Assembly: GCF_013314895.1 (NCBI RefSeq)
Contig: NZ_JABTYE010000005.1
Coordinates: 124,001 to 188,000 of the forward strand
Reading direction: 5' to 3'
From: Cupriavidus gilardii
Lineage (GTDB): Bacteria; Pseudomonadota; Gammaproteobacteria; Burkholderiales; Burkholderiaceae
DNA length: 64,000 nucleotides
In this document: piece after piece, positions 9,094 to 18,499 of the stretch
Layout of the letters: the number at the start of each line of letters is the position of its first letter
Numbering within the stretch: position 1 is the stretch's first letter
The notes under the pieces: generated by a model
Seen by the model: the letters and a program-made list of their open reading frames with translations, nothing else
Databases searched by the model: none
Told to the model about the DNA's origin: nothing
Translations under genes and position numbers: made by a program

Positions 9094-10473
9094 TCAGCGC
9101 CGGGCCTGCACCAGCTCCCGCGCCATGCGCCGATGCTCTGCCAGCACCGTCGGCAGATCGGCGCTCTGCAGCACGCCGTCGCGCACCACCACCCTGCCGT
9201 TGATCACGCTGGTCGACACCGTGCCCGGCGTGCAGAACACCAGCGCGGCGACCGGGTCGTGTCCAGCGCCCGCATAGCCGACCGCGGACATGTCGAAGGC
9301 GACGAAGTCGGCCGACATGCCGGGCGCGAGCGCGCCGATATCGTCGCGGTTCAGTACCTTCGCGCCGCCCAGCGTGGCGATCTCCAGCGCCTCGCGCGCG
9401 CCCATCGCCGCCGGCCCATAACCCACACGTTGCAGCAGCATCGCCTGGCGCGCCTCGCCCAGCATGTGCGCGCCGTCGTTGGACGCGCTGCCGTCGACAC
9501 CGAGCCCGACCGGCACCCCGGCGTCGCGCATCGCGCGCACCGGCGCAATGCCCGAAGCGAGCCGCATGTTCGAGCAGGGACAGTGCGCGACGCCGGTGCC
9601 GGTGCGCGCGAACAGCGCGATGCCGTCGGCATCGAGCTTGACGCAGTGCGCGTGCCAGACATCGTGGCCCACCCAGCCCAGGTCCTCGGCATACTGCGCC
9701 GGCGTCATGCCGAAGCGCTCCAGCGAATAGGCGACGTCGTTGTCGTTCTCTGCCAGATGGGTATGCAACGAGACGCCATAGTGGCGCGCCATCGTGGCCG
9801 ACTCGCGCATCAGCTCGCGCGACACCGAAAACGGCGAGCACGGCGCCAGCACCACGCGCAGCATCGCGTGGCGCGAGGCATCGTGGTACTGCTCGATCAG
9901 CCGCTGGCTGTCGCGCAGGATCGCCTCCTCCTGCTCCACCACCGCATCGGGCGGCAGCCCGCCCTTGCTGCGCCCGACGCTCATCGAGCCACGCGCCGCA
10001 TGAAAGCGCATGCCCATCTGCGCGGCGGCCTCGATCGCATCGTCCAGCCGCGAACCGTTCGGATACAGATAGAGGTGGTCGCTGGTGGTGGTGCAGCCCG
10101 ACAGCATCAGTTCGGCCATCGCGGTGCGGGTCGACGCAGCGATCATGCGCGGCGTCAGATTGGCCCACAGCATGTACAGCTCGCCGAGCCAGCCGAACAG
10201 TTCGGCATCCTGCGCGGCCGGCACCGCGCGCGTCAGGCTCTGGTACATGTGGTGATGCGTGTTGATCAGGCCGGGCAGCACGACATGGCCGCGCATGTCG
10301 AGCACCTGTGCGCTGCCATCGTCGATGCGCGCGCGCCAGTCGGCCGGCAGATCGGCGGTTGCGCCGACCCACCGGATCGCCGGCCCCTCAGCCACCAGCG
10401 CACCGTCGGCAATCTCGCGGCGGTTCGCGTCCATGGTCACCAGGACGTCGGCGTGGGTCAGGATCAGCGTCAT
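9094..10473 (-). CDS. 8-oxoguanine deaminase-like amidohydrolase
   Basis: A metal-dependent hydrolase of the amidohydrolase superfamily, closest by eye to 8-oxoguanine deaminases and to hydroxydechloroatrazine ethylaminohydrolase (AtzB) relatives. It is expected to deaminate an oxidised or modified purine/triazine ring. The 459-residue protein shows the metal site NTHHHMYQ (H73-H75), LHTHLAEN, WHAHCVKLDADG, HCPCSNMRL and the catalytic Asp in GLGVDGSASND. The start at 10473 follows a GGGAGA site; upstream in-frame codons are not family-like and include a short tandem repeat. A LysR regulator lies about 190 bp upstream on the same strand. Guanine deaminase is an alternative, but the SASND context favours the 8-oxoguanine type. 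Confidence 0.85.
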   Translation of the reverse strand: MTLILTHADVLVTMDANRREIADGALVAEGPAIRWVGATADLPADWRARIDDGSAQVLDMRGHVVLPGLINTHHHMYQSLTRAVPAAQDAELFGWLGELYMLWANLTPRMIAASTRTAMAELMLSGCTTTSDHLYLYPNGSRLDDAIEAAAQMGMRFHAARGSMSVGRSKGGLPPDAVVEQEEAILRDSQRLIEQYHDASRHAMLRVVLAPCSPFSVSRELMRESATMARHYGVSLHTHLAENDNDVAYSLERFGMTPAQYAEDLGWVGHDVWHAHCVKLDADGIALFARTGTGVAHCPCSNMRLASGIAPVRAMRDAGVPVGLGVDGSASNDGAHMLGEARQAMLLQRVGYGPAAMGAREALEIATLGGAKVLNRDDIGALAPGMSADFVAFDMSAVGYAGAGHDPVAALVFCTPGTVSTSVINGRVVVRDGVLQSADLPTVLAEHRRMARELVQARR

Positions 10474-10493
10474 ATCGTTGTCTCCCTGATGGC

Positions 10494-10525
10494 GGATAGT
10501 CGGATAGTCGGATAGCCGGATGGTC
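10494..10525. repeat. 8-bp tandem repeat upstream of the deaminase gene
   Basis: Four units of GGATAGTC (two perfect, two with one change each) lie 21 bases upstream of the deaminase start, in its leader or promoter region. Confidence 0.85.
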
Positions 10526-10666
10526 GGCGCTGGGATAGCGGGCGCCAGTCTACGGCGAGCGGCCGGCCGCGCGATAGCGCCGATTTGCGCCCACGGTGTG
10601 CACATTGCGCGCACACCGGCAGGGACGCCGCTCTGCCGCCGGATGCCTTTGCCGACAGGGCGCGCG

Positions 10667-11578
10667 CTAACGCCCGGTCCCGCCGGACAGCGCCTTCAAC
10701 GCTGCGCCGATCCGTTCGGCCATCAGGGAGGCCGCCGAATCGAGCGGACTGCGTGCCCGGGCGAACAGCGTGAGCCGCTGCAGCGGCAAGCCAGGATCGC
10801 GCAACGGCACGAACGCCAGCGTGCCGGCCTCCAGTTCCTCGATGGCGTCGAGCGGGTTGAGCAGCGCGATGCCGGCGCCGAGCATCACGAGCCGCCGCAT
10901 CAGCACGGTCGACCCGGCCTCGACCGCCGCGGGCACCGGAATCGCGGCCCGAACGAACGCATCATCGAGCAGACCGCGAAGCGACATCGTGGCCACCGGC
11001 AGGATCAGCGGATAGCCGACGCATTCGGCCAGCAGGGCCGACGACTGCTCGGCGAGCGGATGACCGGGTGCGACCACCGCGCCGATCGGCCATTCGCCGC
11101 CGGCCAGCGTTGCGAAGGCCGGCGCCGGTGACACGTCGTAGCCCAGCCCGAGCTCGGCGTCACCGTCGGCCAGCGCGGCGACGATCTCGGCCACCGGCAG
11201 GTCCAGCACGCGCACCACGATGCCGGGATGGCGTCGACGGAAATCGTGAACAAGCGGGGGCAACAGCGAACCCGCCAGGCCGGCGGTAGTAGCGATCGTG
11301 ACGATGCCCCGCTGTCCCGCGTGGTAGGCCGCGATCCGCTCGCGCAGCGCGTCGTGCTCGCGCAGGGTCTGCCGCACGTGGGCCAGCACCATCTCCCCGA
11401 GCGGCGTCAGCCGCAGCCGGCGCTGGATGCGCTCGAACAGCGGCGCCCCGAGCTCGGCCTCCAGATCCAGAATCTGCCGGTTGATGGCGGTCGGCGCGAC
11501 GTGCAGCACCGCGGCCGCCTTGCGGATCGACCCGCAGCGGACCACTTCATCCAGATAGCGCAACACGCGGGCATGCAT
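10667..11578 (-). CDS. LysR-type transcriptional regulator
   Basis: A 303-residue LysR regulator. The N-terminal winged HTH covers about residues 5-62 (YLDEVVRCGSIRKAAAVLHV...RLRLTPLGE) and the periplasmic-binding-like effector domain about 90-295. The start at 11578 places the HTH at the usual distance and has a GGAG ten bases upstream; an in-frame extension of 34 codons is rejected because it is Arg/Pro-rich and not LysR-like. It precedes the deaminase on the same strand and probably controls it. Its effector cannot be predicted. Confidence 0.9.
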   Translation of the reverse strand: MHARVLRYLDEVVRCGSIRKAAAVLHVAPTAINRQILDLEAELGAPLFERIQRRLRLTPLGEMVLAHVRQTLREHDALRERIAAYHAGQRGIVTIATTAGLAGSLLPPLVHDFRRRHPGIVVRVLDLPVAEIVAALADGDAELGLGYDVSPAPAFATLAGGEWPIGAVVAPGHPLAEQSSALLAECVGYPLILPVATMSLRGLLDDAFVRAAIPVPAAVEAGSTVLMRRLVMLGAGIALLNPLDAIEELEAGTLAFVPLRDPGLPLQRLTLFARARSPLDSAASLMAERIGAALKALSGGTGR

Positions 11579-11691
11579 CGATCCAGGTCTCCGGGGAATG
11601 TCGCCGCGGCAGCAGCCCGCGCGCGACAGCCGGGCATTGTAGCCGCGCAGGGGTTGCTCGCTGTCAGGCGTCTCCGGCATCGCTTCAGTGC

Positions 11692-11720
11692 TTGCAAACC
11701 CCGGAAGTCCGCGCTAGAAT
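11692..11720 (+). promoter_or_regulatory. Promoter of tRNA-Lys copy 2
   Basis: TTGCAA (11692-11697), 17-bp spacer, TAGAAT (11715-11720). The -10 and the following bases match copy 1; the -35 region has diverged. Confidence 0.75.
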
Positions 11721-11733
11721 AGCGGACTTCGTT

Positions 11734-11809
11734 GGGGCGTTAGCTCAGTTGGTAGAGCAGCGGACTCTTAATCCGTAGGTCGAGTGTTCGAGTCACTCAC
11801 GCCCCACCA
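11734..11809 (+). tRNA. tRNA-Lys (anticodon CTT), copy 2
   Basis: Identical over all 76 bases to the tRNA at 8928-9003, including the encoded CCA. Identity extends into the -10 region upstream and a few bases downstream. Confidence 0.97.
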
Positions 11810-11818
11810 GCGAATTCT

Positions 11819-11854
11819 CGAAAGGCCGGACTGCATCGCAGCCCGGCCTTTTTG
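11819..11854 (+). terminator. Terminator of tRNA-Lys copy 2
   Basis: Hairpin AAGGCCGG...CCGGCCTT followed by five T residues, a diverged homolog of the terminator after copy 1. Confidence 0.85.
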
Positions 11855-12005
11855 TTTGCCGCCTCCTTCACGCTTCCCTTACCTCGCGTGCCTGCGGCTC
11901 GTTCAGCGCACCTCGTTGTTACGGGTTCCCTGTTACGGGTTGTTACTGATATCCCCGCCGCGCCATTCCGGGTTGAATGCCGGTCCGGGCATATTACGAA
12001 ACCAA

Positions 12006-12022
12006 GTTCCGCTATACGGAAC
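12006..12022. promoter_or_regulatory. 17-bp palindrome, IclR-like operator candidate
   Basis: GTTCCGCTATACGGAAC has perfect 6-bp arms (GTTCCG/CGGAAC) around CTATA, 71 bp before the Bug receptor start. The arm sequence and 5-bp centre resemble IclR-family operators in betaproteobacteria. No regulator gene is adjacent, so the cognate factor is unknown. Confidence 0.5.
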
Positions 12023-12093
12023 CCTTGCCCGACCCCGACCGGTGCCCCGCCCCTCTCGCGATGCGCCGGCCAACGCAACAGATGGAGGCATTC

Positions 12094-13071
12094 TTGAAAT
12101 CCGCATTGACCGCCAGCGTGGCAGCCTGCGTGGCCGCACTCGGCCTGACCCACGGCGTCGCGCACGCCCAGGCCTATCCCAACAAGCCGGTGCGGCTGAT
12201 CGTCCCGTTCGCCGCCGGCGGCACCACCGATATCGTCGCCCGCGCGGTGTCCGACGCGCTTGGCCGCCAGTTGGGCCAGCCCGTGGTGGTGGAGAACCGT
12301 GGCGGCGGCGGTGGCGCGATCGGCGCCGATGCGCTCGCCAAGTCCGCGCCCGACGGCTACACCATCGGCATCGCCACGGTCAGCACCATGGCGACCAACC
12401 CGGCCACCAATCCGAAGAATCCGTACGACCCGCTGAAGGACTTCGCGCCGATCACCAATCTGGTCAACGTGCCGAACGTGCTGACGGTCAATCCGAAGGT
12501 CCCGGCCAGGAACCTGAAGGAGTTCATCGCGCTGCTGCGCGCCGAGCCCGGCAAGTACAGCTATGCGTCGGCCGGCAAGGGCAGCATCTCGCATCTGGAC
12601 GGCGAGCTGTTCAAGCTGACCACGAAGACCGACATGGTCCACGTGCCGTATCGCGGCTCCGGTCCGGCGCTGAACGACACGCTGGCCGGCCAGGTCAGCG
12701 GCCAGTTCGACAACCTGCCGTCGTCGATGCCGCATATCCAGGCCGGCAAGCTGCGCGCGCTGGCGGTGGCCGCACCCAAGCGCGTCGAAGGGCTGCCCGA
12801 TGTGCCGACCTTTGCCGAGGAAGGCATGAAGGACAACAACAATATGGCCTGGTATGGCCTGGTCGCGCCGGCCGGCACGCCGCCCGCGATCGTGGCACGC
12901 CTGCACGATGCCGCCGTCAAGGCGCTGCAGGATCCGGCCGCCAAGCGCCGGCTGACCGAAAGCGGCGCCTATCCGGATGGCAACACGCCGCAGCAGTTCG
13001 CCGCGCAGATCAAGCGCGAACTGGAACTGCGCAAGAAGATCGCGCAGGAGCAGAAGATCACGCTCGAGTAA
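12094..13071 (+). CDS. Bug-family tripartite tricarboxylate transporter substrate-binding protein
   Basis: A periplasmic solute receptor of the Bug/TctC family, binding an unidentified carboxylate. I place the start at a TTG (12094) because GATGGAGG ends five bases before it and it yields a clean Sec signal peptide, MKSALTASVAACVAALGLTH with AHA at residues 23-25 before QAYPNKPVRL. An ATG at 12082 overlaps that Shine-Dalgarno and is less likely. The mature part has Bug signatures YPNKPVRLIVPFAAGGTTDI, VVENRGGGGGAIGADALAKS and VPYRGSGPALNDTLAGQV. The 325-residue length is typical. No TctA/TctB membrane genes are nearby, as is common for the many orphan Bug receptors of Burkholderiales. Confidence 0.92.
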   Translation: MKSALTASVAACVAALGLTHGVAHAQAYPNKPVRLIVPFAAGGTTDIVARAVSDALGRQLGQPVVVENRGGGGGAIGADALAKSAPDGYTIGIATVSTMATNPATNPKNPYDPLKDFAPITNLVNVPNVLTVNPKVPARNLKEFIALLRAEPGKYSYASAGKGSISHLDGELFKLTTKTDMVHVPYRGSGPALNDTLAGQVSGQFDNLPSSMPHIQAGKLRALAVAAPKRVEGLPDVPTFAEEGMKDNNNMAWYGLVAPAGTPPAIVARLHDAAVKALQDPAAKRRLTESGAYPDGNTPQQFAAQIKRELELRKKIAQEQKITLE

Positions 13072-13144
13072 TCGGGCGCCGCGCGCGGACCGCCCCAGCC
13101 GGCGGCGGTCCGCCTCTTCCCTGGCTGCCGCCACGCTCCTCCCT

Positions 13145-13225
13145 CGCTGCTCTCGCTGCTCTCGCTGCTCTCGCTGCTCTCGCTGCTCTCGCTGCTCTCG
13201 CTGCCCTCGCTGCCCTCGCTGCTCC
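13145..13225. repeat. 9-bp tandem repeat array between the Bug gene and NAD-GDH
   Basis: Nine consecutive units of CGCTGCTCT (six perfect, then CGCTGCCCT twice and CGCTGCTCC). The array sits in a 373-bp non-coding gap; the rest of that gap holds no recognisable gene. Any frame through it reads as a short peptide repeat, an artefact of the period. Confidence 0.93.
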
Positions 13226-13444
13226 TTCGCAGCACCGGCCCACGCCGGCCCTCCCCGCCCCGCTTTCCCCTTGTCCCGCCAACGCCGTGTTTATGCTCTA
13301 CATTAAGAGCAGGCACCGGCACTCGCCTCGCCCTCCGACGGACTGCCGCGCATCGCACCGATATGACGCGATAGTCGCCATACCGCGCGATCGCATGCGA
13401 TGCGACCCGATACGACGGCCGGCGGCCTCCCCCAAGGAGACATC

Positions 13445-16400
13445 ATGCAAGCGGACAGCGAAGAACGCGTCGAACAACAACTGGCCGATCTGGTGGAGTT
13501 TGCGCGAGCCCGCCTGCCGGACGCCGTCTTCGCCATCGCGGAACCGCTGCTGCGGCACTACTACGACGTGTCCGACGCCGAGGATCTGGCCGAGCGCGAT
13601 ATCGCCGACCTCTACGGCGCCGCGATGGCCCACTGGCAGACCGCGCAACGCTTCGTGCCAGGCCGCGCGCAAGTACGCGTCTACAACCCCAACCTCGAAC
13701 AGCACGGCTGGCATTCCGACCACACCGTGATCGAGATGGTCAACGACGACATGCCGTTCCTGGTCGACTCGGTGACGATGGAGATCAACCGGCATGGCCT
13801 GACGCTGCATTCGGCCTTCCATCCTGTATTCCGCGTCTGGCGCGGGCAGGACGGCGGCATCGCGCGCATCGCGCTGGGAGGCGACAAGGCGCCCGACCCC
13901 GAATCGCGGCTCGAATCGTTCATCCACTTCGAGGTCGACCGCTGCAGCGAGCCGGCACAGCTGGAGGCGCTGCGGGCCGGCATCACACGCATCCTCGGCG
14001 ATGTGCGGGCCGCGGTCGAAGACTGGCCGAAGATGCTGGACATCGCACGCGCCAGCATCGCCGATCTGCAGCGCCTGCCCGGCGGCAATGAAGGCGATAC
14101 GGCCGAAGCCTGCGCGCTGCTGCAGTGGATGGTCGACGACCACTTCTGCTTCCTCGGCCATCGCGACTACCAGCTGGTCGAGCAGGACGGCCGCTTCTTT
14201 CTGCGCGGCGTGGCGGGCTCCGGCGCGGGCCTTCTGCGCGAAAGCCGGCGCGCGCCCACCGCGGAGGACCTGACGCCGCTGCCGCCTGCGGCGACCGCCA
14301 TCATCCAGGGCGAATCGCCGATCTTCCTGACCAAGGCCAACTCGCGCTCGACGGTGCACCGGCCCGGCTATCTCGACTACATCGGCATCAAGCTGCTCGA
14401 TGCCAACGGCAAGCTGTTCGGCGAGCGGCGCTTTCTCGGGCTGTACACGTCGACGACCTATATGGTGTCGACCAGCGAGATACCGCTGGTGCGCCGCAAG
14501 TGCGCCCATATCCTGGCGCGAGCGGGCTTTCTGCAGCGCGGCCATCTGTACAAGTCGCTGGTCACGATCCTCGAGCAATATCCGCGCGACGAACTGTTCC
14601 AGGCCAGCGAGGACGAACTGTTCGACATCGCGCTGGGCATCCTGCGGCTGCAGGAACATCAGCGCATCCGGCTGTTCGTGCGGCGCGACCGCTTCGACCG
14701 CTTCGTCTCCTGCCTGGTGTTCGTGCCGCGCGACAAGTACAACACCGATTTGCGCCAGCGCATCCAGAAGCTGCTGATGCAGGCGTTCGGCGGCACGAGC
14801 TGCGAGTTCACGCCGCAGCTGTCCGAGTCCCCGCTGGCGCGCATCCATCTGACCGTGCGCGGCGAGCCCGGCACCATGCCCGAGGTCGATACGCGCGCGC
14901 TGGAGGAACGCATCGTTGCCGCGACACGCCGCTGGCAGGACGATCTCGCGGCGGCGCTGCTCGACAAGGCCGGCGAGGAACAGGGCAACCGGCTGCTGCG
15001 CCGCTACGGCGACTCGTTTCCCGCCGGCTATCGCGAGGACTACCCCGCGCGCACCGCGGTGCGCGATATCGAGCTGATGGAGCTGGCACGGCGGCGCAAC
15101 GGCCTGTCGATGAATCTGTATCGGCCGATCGAGGCCCCGCCTGGCGCATTCCGCTTCAAGGTCTATCGCGCCGGCGAGCCGATCGCGCTGTCGCACAGCC
15201 TGCCGATGCTCGAGCATCTCGGCGTGCGCGTGCACGAGGAACGGCCCTACCGGATCGAGCCCGACGAGGGCGCGCCGCTGTGGATCCATGACTTCGGCCT
15301 CGAACTGATCGGCGGCGCCGAGCTCGACATGGCCCGCGCCAAGGACCTGTTCGAAGACGCCTTCGCCCGGGCCTGGGATGGCGCGATCGAGAACGACGAC
15401 CTGAACCGGCTGGTGCTGCTGGCCGAGATGCCGGCACGCGACGTGACGATCCTGCGCGCCTACGCGAAGTATCTGCGGCAGGTCGGCTCGACCTTCAGCG
15501 ACGCCTATATCGAGCGCGCGCTGACCGGCAATCCGCGCATTGCTGCGCTGCTGGTGGCGCTGTTCGCCGCGCGTTTCGATCCCGCCATCGATCCTGCCAA
15601 CGATGCCGGCTCGGCCCCGGCGCGCGAGACCCGCTGCGCGCAGTTGCTCGAGGCGATCGGTGCCGCGCTCGACGAGGTGCCCAATCTCGATGAGGACCGC
15701 ATTCTGCGCCAGTTCCTCGGCGTGATTCAGGCCACCACGCGCACCAACTGTTTCCGCCTGAGTGCCGACGGCACGCCGCGCCCGTGCCTGTCGTTCAAGC
15801 TCGATCCGGCGCGCGTGGCCGGATTGCCCGAACCGCGGCCGATGTTCGAGATCTGGGTCTACTCGCCGCGCGTCGAAGGCGTGCATCTGCGCGGCGGCCG
15901 TGTTGCGCGCGGCGGACTGCGCTGGTCCGATCGCCGTGAAGACTTCCGCACCGAGGTGCTCGGGCTGATGAAGGCGCAGATGGTCAAGAATACGGTGATC
16001 GTGCCGGTCGGTTCCAAGGGCGGCTTCGTCGTCAAGCGGCCGCCCTCGCCCACCGATCGCGATGCCTGGATGGCAGAAGGGGTCGCCTGCTATCAGACCT
16101 TCCTGCGCGGCCTGCTCGATGTCACCGACAACCTGGCCGGCGGCGCGGTGGTGCCGCCGCCCCAGGTCGTGCGGCACGATGACGACGACCCCTATCTGGT
16201 GGTCGCCGCCGACAAGGGCACCGCCAGCTTTTCGGACTATGCCAACGCGATCTCGGCCGAATACGGCTTTTGGCTCGCCGATGCCTTCGCCTCCGGCGGC
16301 TCGGTCGGCTATGACCACAAGAAGATGGCGATCACCGCGCGCGGCGCCTGGGAATCGGTCAAGCGGCATTTCCGCGAGCTCGGCATCGATATCCAGTCGA

Positions 16401-18316
16401 CCGACTTCACCGTCGTCGGCATCGGCGACATGTCCGGCGACGTGTTCGGCAACGGCATGCTGCTGTCTCCCCATATCCGGCTGCTGGCCGCATTCGACCA
16501 CCGCCATATCTTCCTGGACCCCGATCCGGATACCGCCGTCAGCCTGGAAGAGCGGCGCCGGCTGTTCGCGTTGCCGCGTTCGAGCTGGGCCGACTACGAT
16601 GCGAGCAAGATCTCGGCCGGCGGCGGCGTGCACCCGCGCAGCGCCAAGACCATCGCGCTGACGCCGCAGGTGCGCGCCGCGCTCGGCATCGAGGCGGCGG
16701 CCCTGACCCCGGCCGAGCTGATCCAGGCGATTCTGACGGCGCCGGTCGACCTGCTGTACAACGGCGGCATCGGCACCTACGTCAAGGCCACCGACGAGAC
16801 CCACCAGCAGGTGGGCGACCGCGCCAACGACGCGGTGCGCGTCAACGGCGCGTCGCTGCGCTGCAAGGTGGTCGGCGAAGGCGGCAACCTCGGTTTCACG
16901 CAGCGCGGCCGCATCGAATTCGCGCTCGCGGGCGGCCGCATCCATACCGATGCGATCGACAATTCGGCCGGCGTCGACTGCTCCGATCACGAGGTCAATA
17001 TCAAGATTCTGCTCGGGCTGGTGGTCGCCGATGGCGAGATGACCGACAAGCAGCGCAACAAGCTGCTGGCCGAGATGACCGACGAAGTGGCGGCGCTGGT
17101 GCTGCAGGACAACTACTACCAGACCCAGGCGCTGTCGATCGCCAACCGGCGTGCCGCGGACGTGCTCGATATCGAGGCCCGGCTGATGCGCGCGCTCGAA
17201 CGCGCGGGCCGGCTCAATCGCGCGATCGAATTCCTGCCGCCCGACGAGGAGATCGTCGAGCGCAAGGCCGCAGGGCTCGGCCTGACCTCGCCCGAGCGCG
17301 CGGTGCTGCTCGCGTACAGCAAGATGTGGCTGTACGACGCGCTGCTTGCCTCCGACGTGCCGGAGGACCCGACCGTGGCCGGCCTGCTGGCAGACTATTT
17401 CCCGCAACCGCTGCGTGCGCGCTACGCCGACGCGATGCAGCGGCACCCGCTGCGTCGCGAGATCCTCGCCACCTATCTGACCAACACGCTGGTCAACCGC
17501 GTCGGCCCGACCTTCGTGCACCGGATGATGGAGGAGACCGACGCGCGCCCGGCCGATATCGTGCGCGCCTGCCTGACCGCGCGCGATGTGTTCGGACTGA
17601 CCGGGTTGTGGCAGGCCATCGACGCGCTGGACAACCGCGTCGCCGACGAGGTGCAGGCCGGCATGTTCGCCGGCCTGGCCCGGCTGCTCGAAGGCGCGAC
17701 GCTATGGCTGCTGCGGCGGCGCCCGACCAACGGTGCGCCGGCGGGCGCGCGGCCGGACTACGCCGCCGCGGCGGTCTGGCTGACGCCGCGGCTGCCGACG
17801 CTGCTGGCCGAGCACGAGGCCGCCGCGCTGACCCAGCGGCGCGAGTCGCTGACCGCGCTCGGCATCGACGACGCGCTGGCCCTGCAGGTGGCGGCCGGCG
17901 ATATCGCCGTCGCCGCCCTGGATATCGCCGAGGTTGCCTCGGGCTGCGAGCGCAGCCTGGCGCAGGTGGCGGATGTCTATTTCGCGCTGGACCGGCATCT
18001 GAGCTTCGGTTGGCTGCGCGAACGCGCGCAGGCGCTGCCGGCGGACACGCACTGGGATCTGCTCGCGCGCACCACCACGCTGGACGATCTGGACCGGCTC
18101 AAGCGCGCGCTGACCGTCAGCGTGCTGCAGCAGGCCGGCGGCGGCACGCGCGAAGAAGGCGCCGATGGACTGATCGAGCGCTGGCGCCAGGCCCGGCACG
18201 CGCCGCTCGAACGCTTCGGCCGCATGCTGGCCGACCAGCGCGCGGCCGGCGCCACCGGGCTGTCGATGCTGTCGGTGGCCACGCGCGAGATCGGCATGCT
18301 GGAGCACGCCGCCTGA
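13445..18316 (+). CDS. gdhB: NAD-specific glutamate dehydrogenase, 180-kDa class
   Basis: Large NAD-dependent glutamate dehydrogenase converting glutamate to 2-oxoglutarate plus ammonium in the cytosol, generally catabolic. The 1623-residue length fits the L_180 class (about 1600). The dehydrogenase core contains GGLRWSDRREDFRTEVLGLM and the segment KNTVIVPVGSKGGFVVK near residues 847-863; the ACT-like N-terminal half and a C-terminal helical domain flank it. Further family stretches are GIGDMSGDVFGNGMLLS and VGEGGNLGFTQRGRIEFAL. The start at 13445 has an AAGGAGA site four bases upstream. The long open frame on the opposite strand is a shadow. No regulator is adjacent. Confidence 0.95.
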   Translation: MQADSEERVEQQLADLVEFARARLPDAVFAIAEPLLRHYYDVSDAEDLAERDIADLYGAAMAHWQTAQRFVPGRAQVRVYNPNLEQHGWHSDHTVIEMVNDDMPFLVDSVTMEINRHGLTLHSAFHPVFRVWRGQDGGIARIALGGDKAPDPESRLESFIHFEVDRCSEPAQLEALRAGITRILGDVRAAVEDWPKMLDIARASIADLQRLPGGNEGDTAEACALLQWMVDDHFCFLGHRDYQLVEQDGRFFLRGVAGSGAGLLRESRRAPTAEDLTPLPPAATAIIQGESPIFLTKANSRSTVHRPGYLDYIGIKLLDANGKLFGERRFLGLYTSTTYMVSTSEIPLVRRKCAHILARAGFLQRGHLYKSLVTILEQYPRDELFQASEDELFDIALGILRLQEHQRIRLFVRRDRFDRFVSCLVFVPRDKYNTDLRQRIQKLLMQAFGGTSCEFTPQLSESPLARIHLTVRGEPGTMPEVDTRALEERIVAATRRWQDDLAAALLDKAGEEQGNRLLRRYGDSFPAGYREDYPARTAVRDIELMELARRRNGLSMNLYRPIEAPPGAFRFKVYRAGEPIALSHSLPMLEHLGVRVHEERPYRIEPDEGAPLWIHDFGLELIGGAELDMARAKDLFEDAFARAWDGAIENDDLNRLVLLAEMPARDVTILRAYAKYLRQVGSTFSDAYIERALTGNPRIAALLVALFAARFDPAIDPANDAGSAPARETRCAQLLEAIGAALDEVPNLDEDRILRQFLGVIQATTRTNCFRLSADGTPRPCLSFKLDPARVAGLPEPRPMFEIWVYSPRVEGVHLRGGRVARGGLRWSDRREDFRTEVLGLMKAQMVKNTVIVPVGSKGGFVVKRPPSPTDRDAWMAEGVACYQTFLRGLLDVTDNLAGGAVVPPPQVVRHDDDDPYLVVAADKGTASFSDYANAISAEYGFWLADAFASGGSVGYDHKKMAITARGAWESVKRHFRELGIDIQSTDFTVVGIGDMSGDVFGNGMLLSPHIRLLAAFDHRHIFLDPDPDTAVSLEERRRLFALPRSSWADYDASKISAGGGVHPRSAKTIALTPQVRAALGIEAAALTPAELIQAILTAPVDLLYNGGIGTYVKATDETHQQVGDRANDAVRVNGASLRCKVVGEGGNLGFTQRGRIEFALAGGRIHTDAIDNSAGVDCSDHEVNIKILLGLVVADGEMTDKQRNKLLAEMTDEVAALVLQDNYYQTQALSIANRRAADVLDIEARLMRALERAGRLNRAIEFLPPDEEIVERKAAGLGLTSPERAVLLAYSKMWLYDALLASDVPEDPTVAGLLADYFPQPLRARYADAMQRHPLRREILATYLTNTLVNRVGPTFVHRMMEETDARPADIVRACLTARDVFGLTGLWQAIDALDNRVADEVQAGMFAGLARLLEGATLWLLRRRPTNGAPAGARPDYAAAAVWLTPRLPTLLAEHEAAALTQRRESLTALGIDDALALQVAAGDIAVAALDIAEVASGCERSLAQVADVYFALDRHLSFGWLRERAQALPADTHWDLLARTTTLDDLDRLKRALTVSVLQQAGGGTREEGADGLIERWRQARHAPLERFGRMLADQRAAGATGLSMLSVATREIGMLEHAA

Positions 18317-18499
18317 TTGGCCGCGACGCTGGCACGCGCTCTTGCGCAGCGCAGCACTGCGTGTGGCAACGCACGGACGCTGGTCAACCCGACCCATAGA
18401 TTGAGCGTGTCGAACCGGCCCATGCCTCTCGCGCCCCACCGGGCGTGCGGCAGGCCGTCCCGCGTCATCCCGCGATCGCCAGGCTGCCGGAGAACCCCC

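Noticed and set aside
13298..17521. 1407-codon open frame on the minus strand opposite NAD-GDH
   Set aside because: It is antisense to a clear NAD-GDH gene, Arg/Ala/Gln/His-rich and without any domain; it results from GC-rich third positions.
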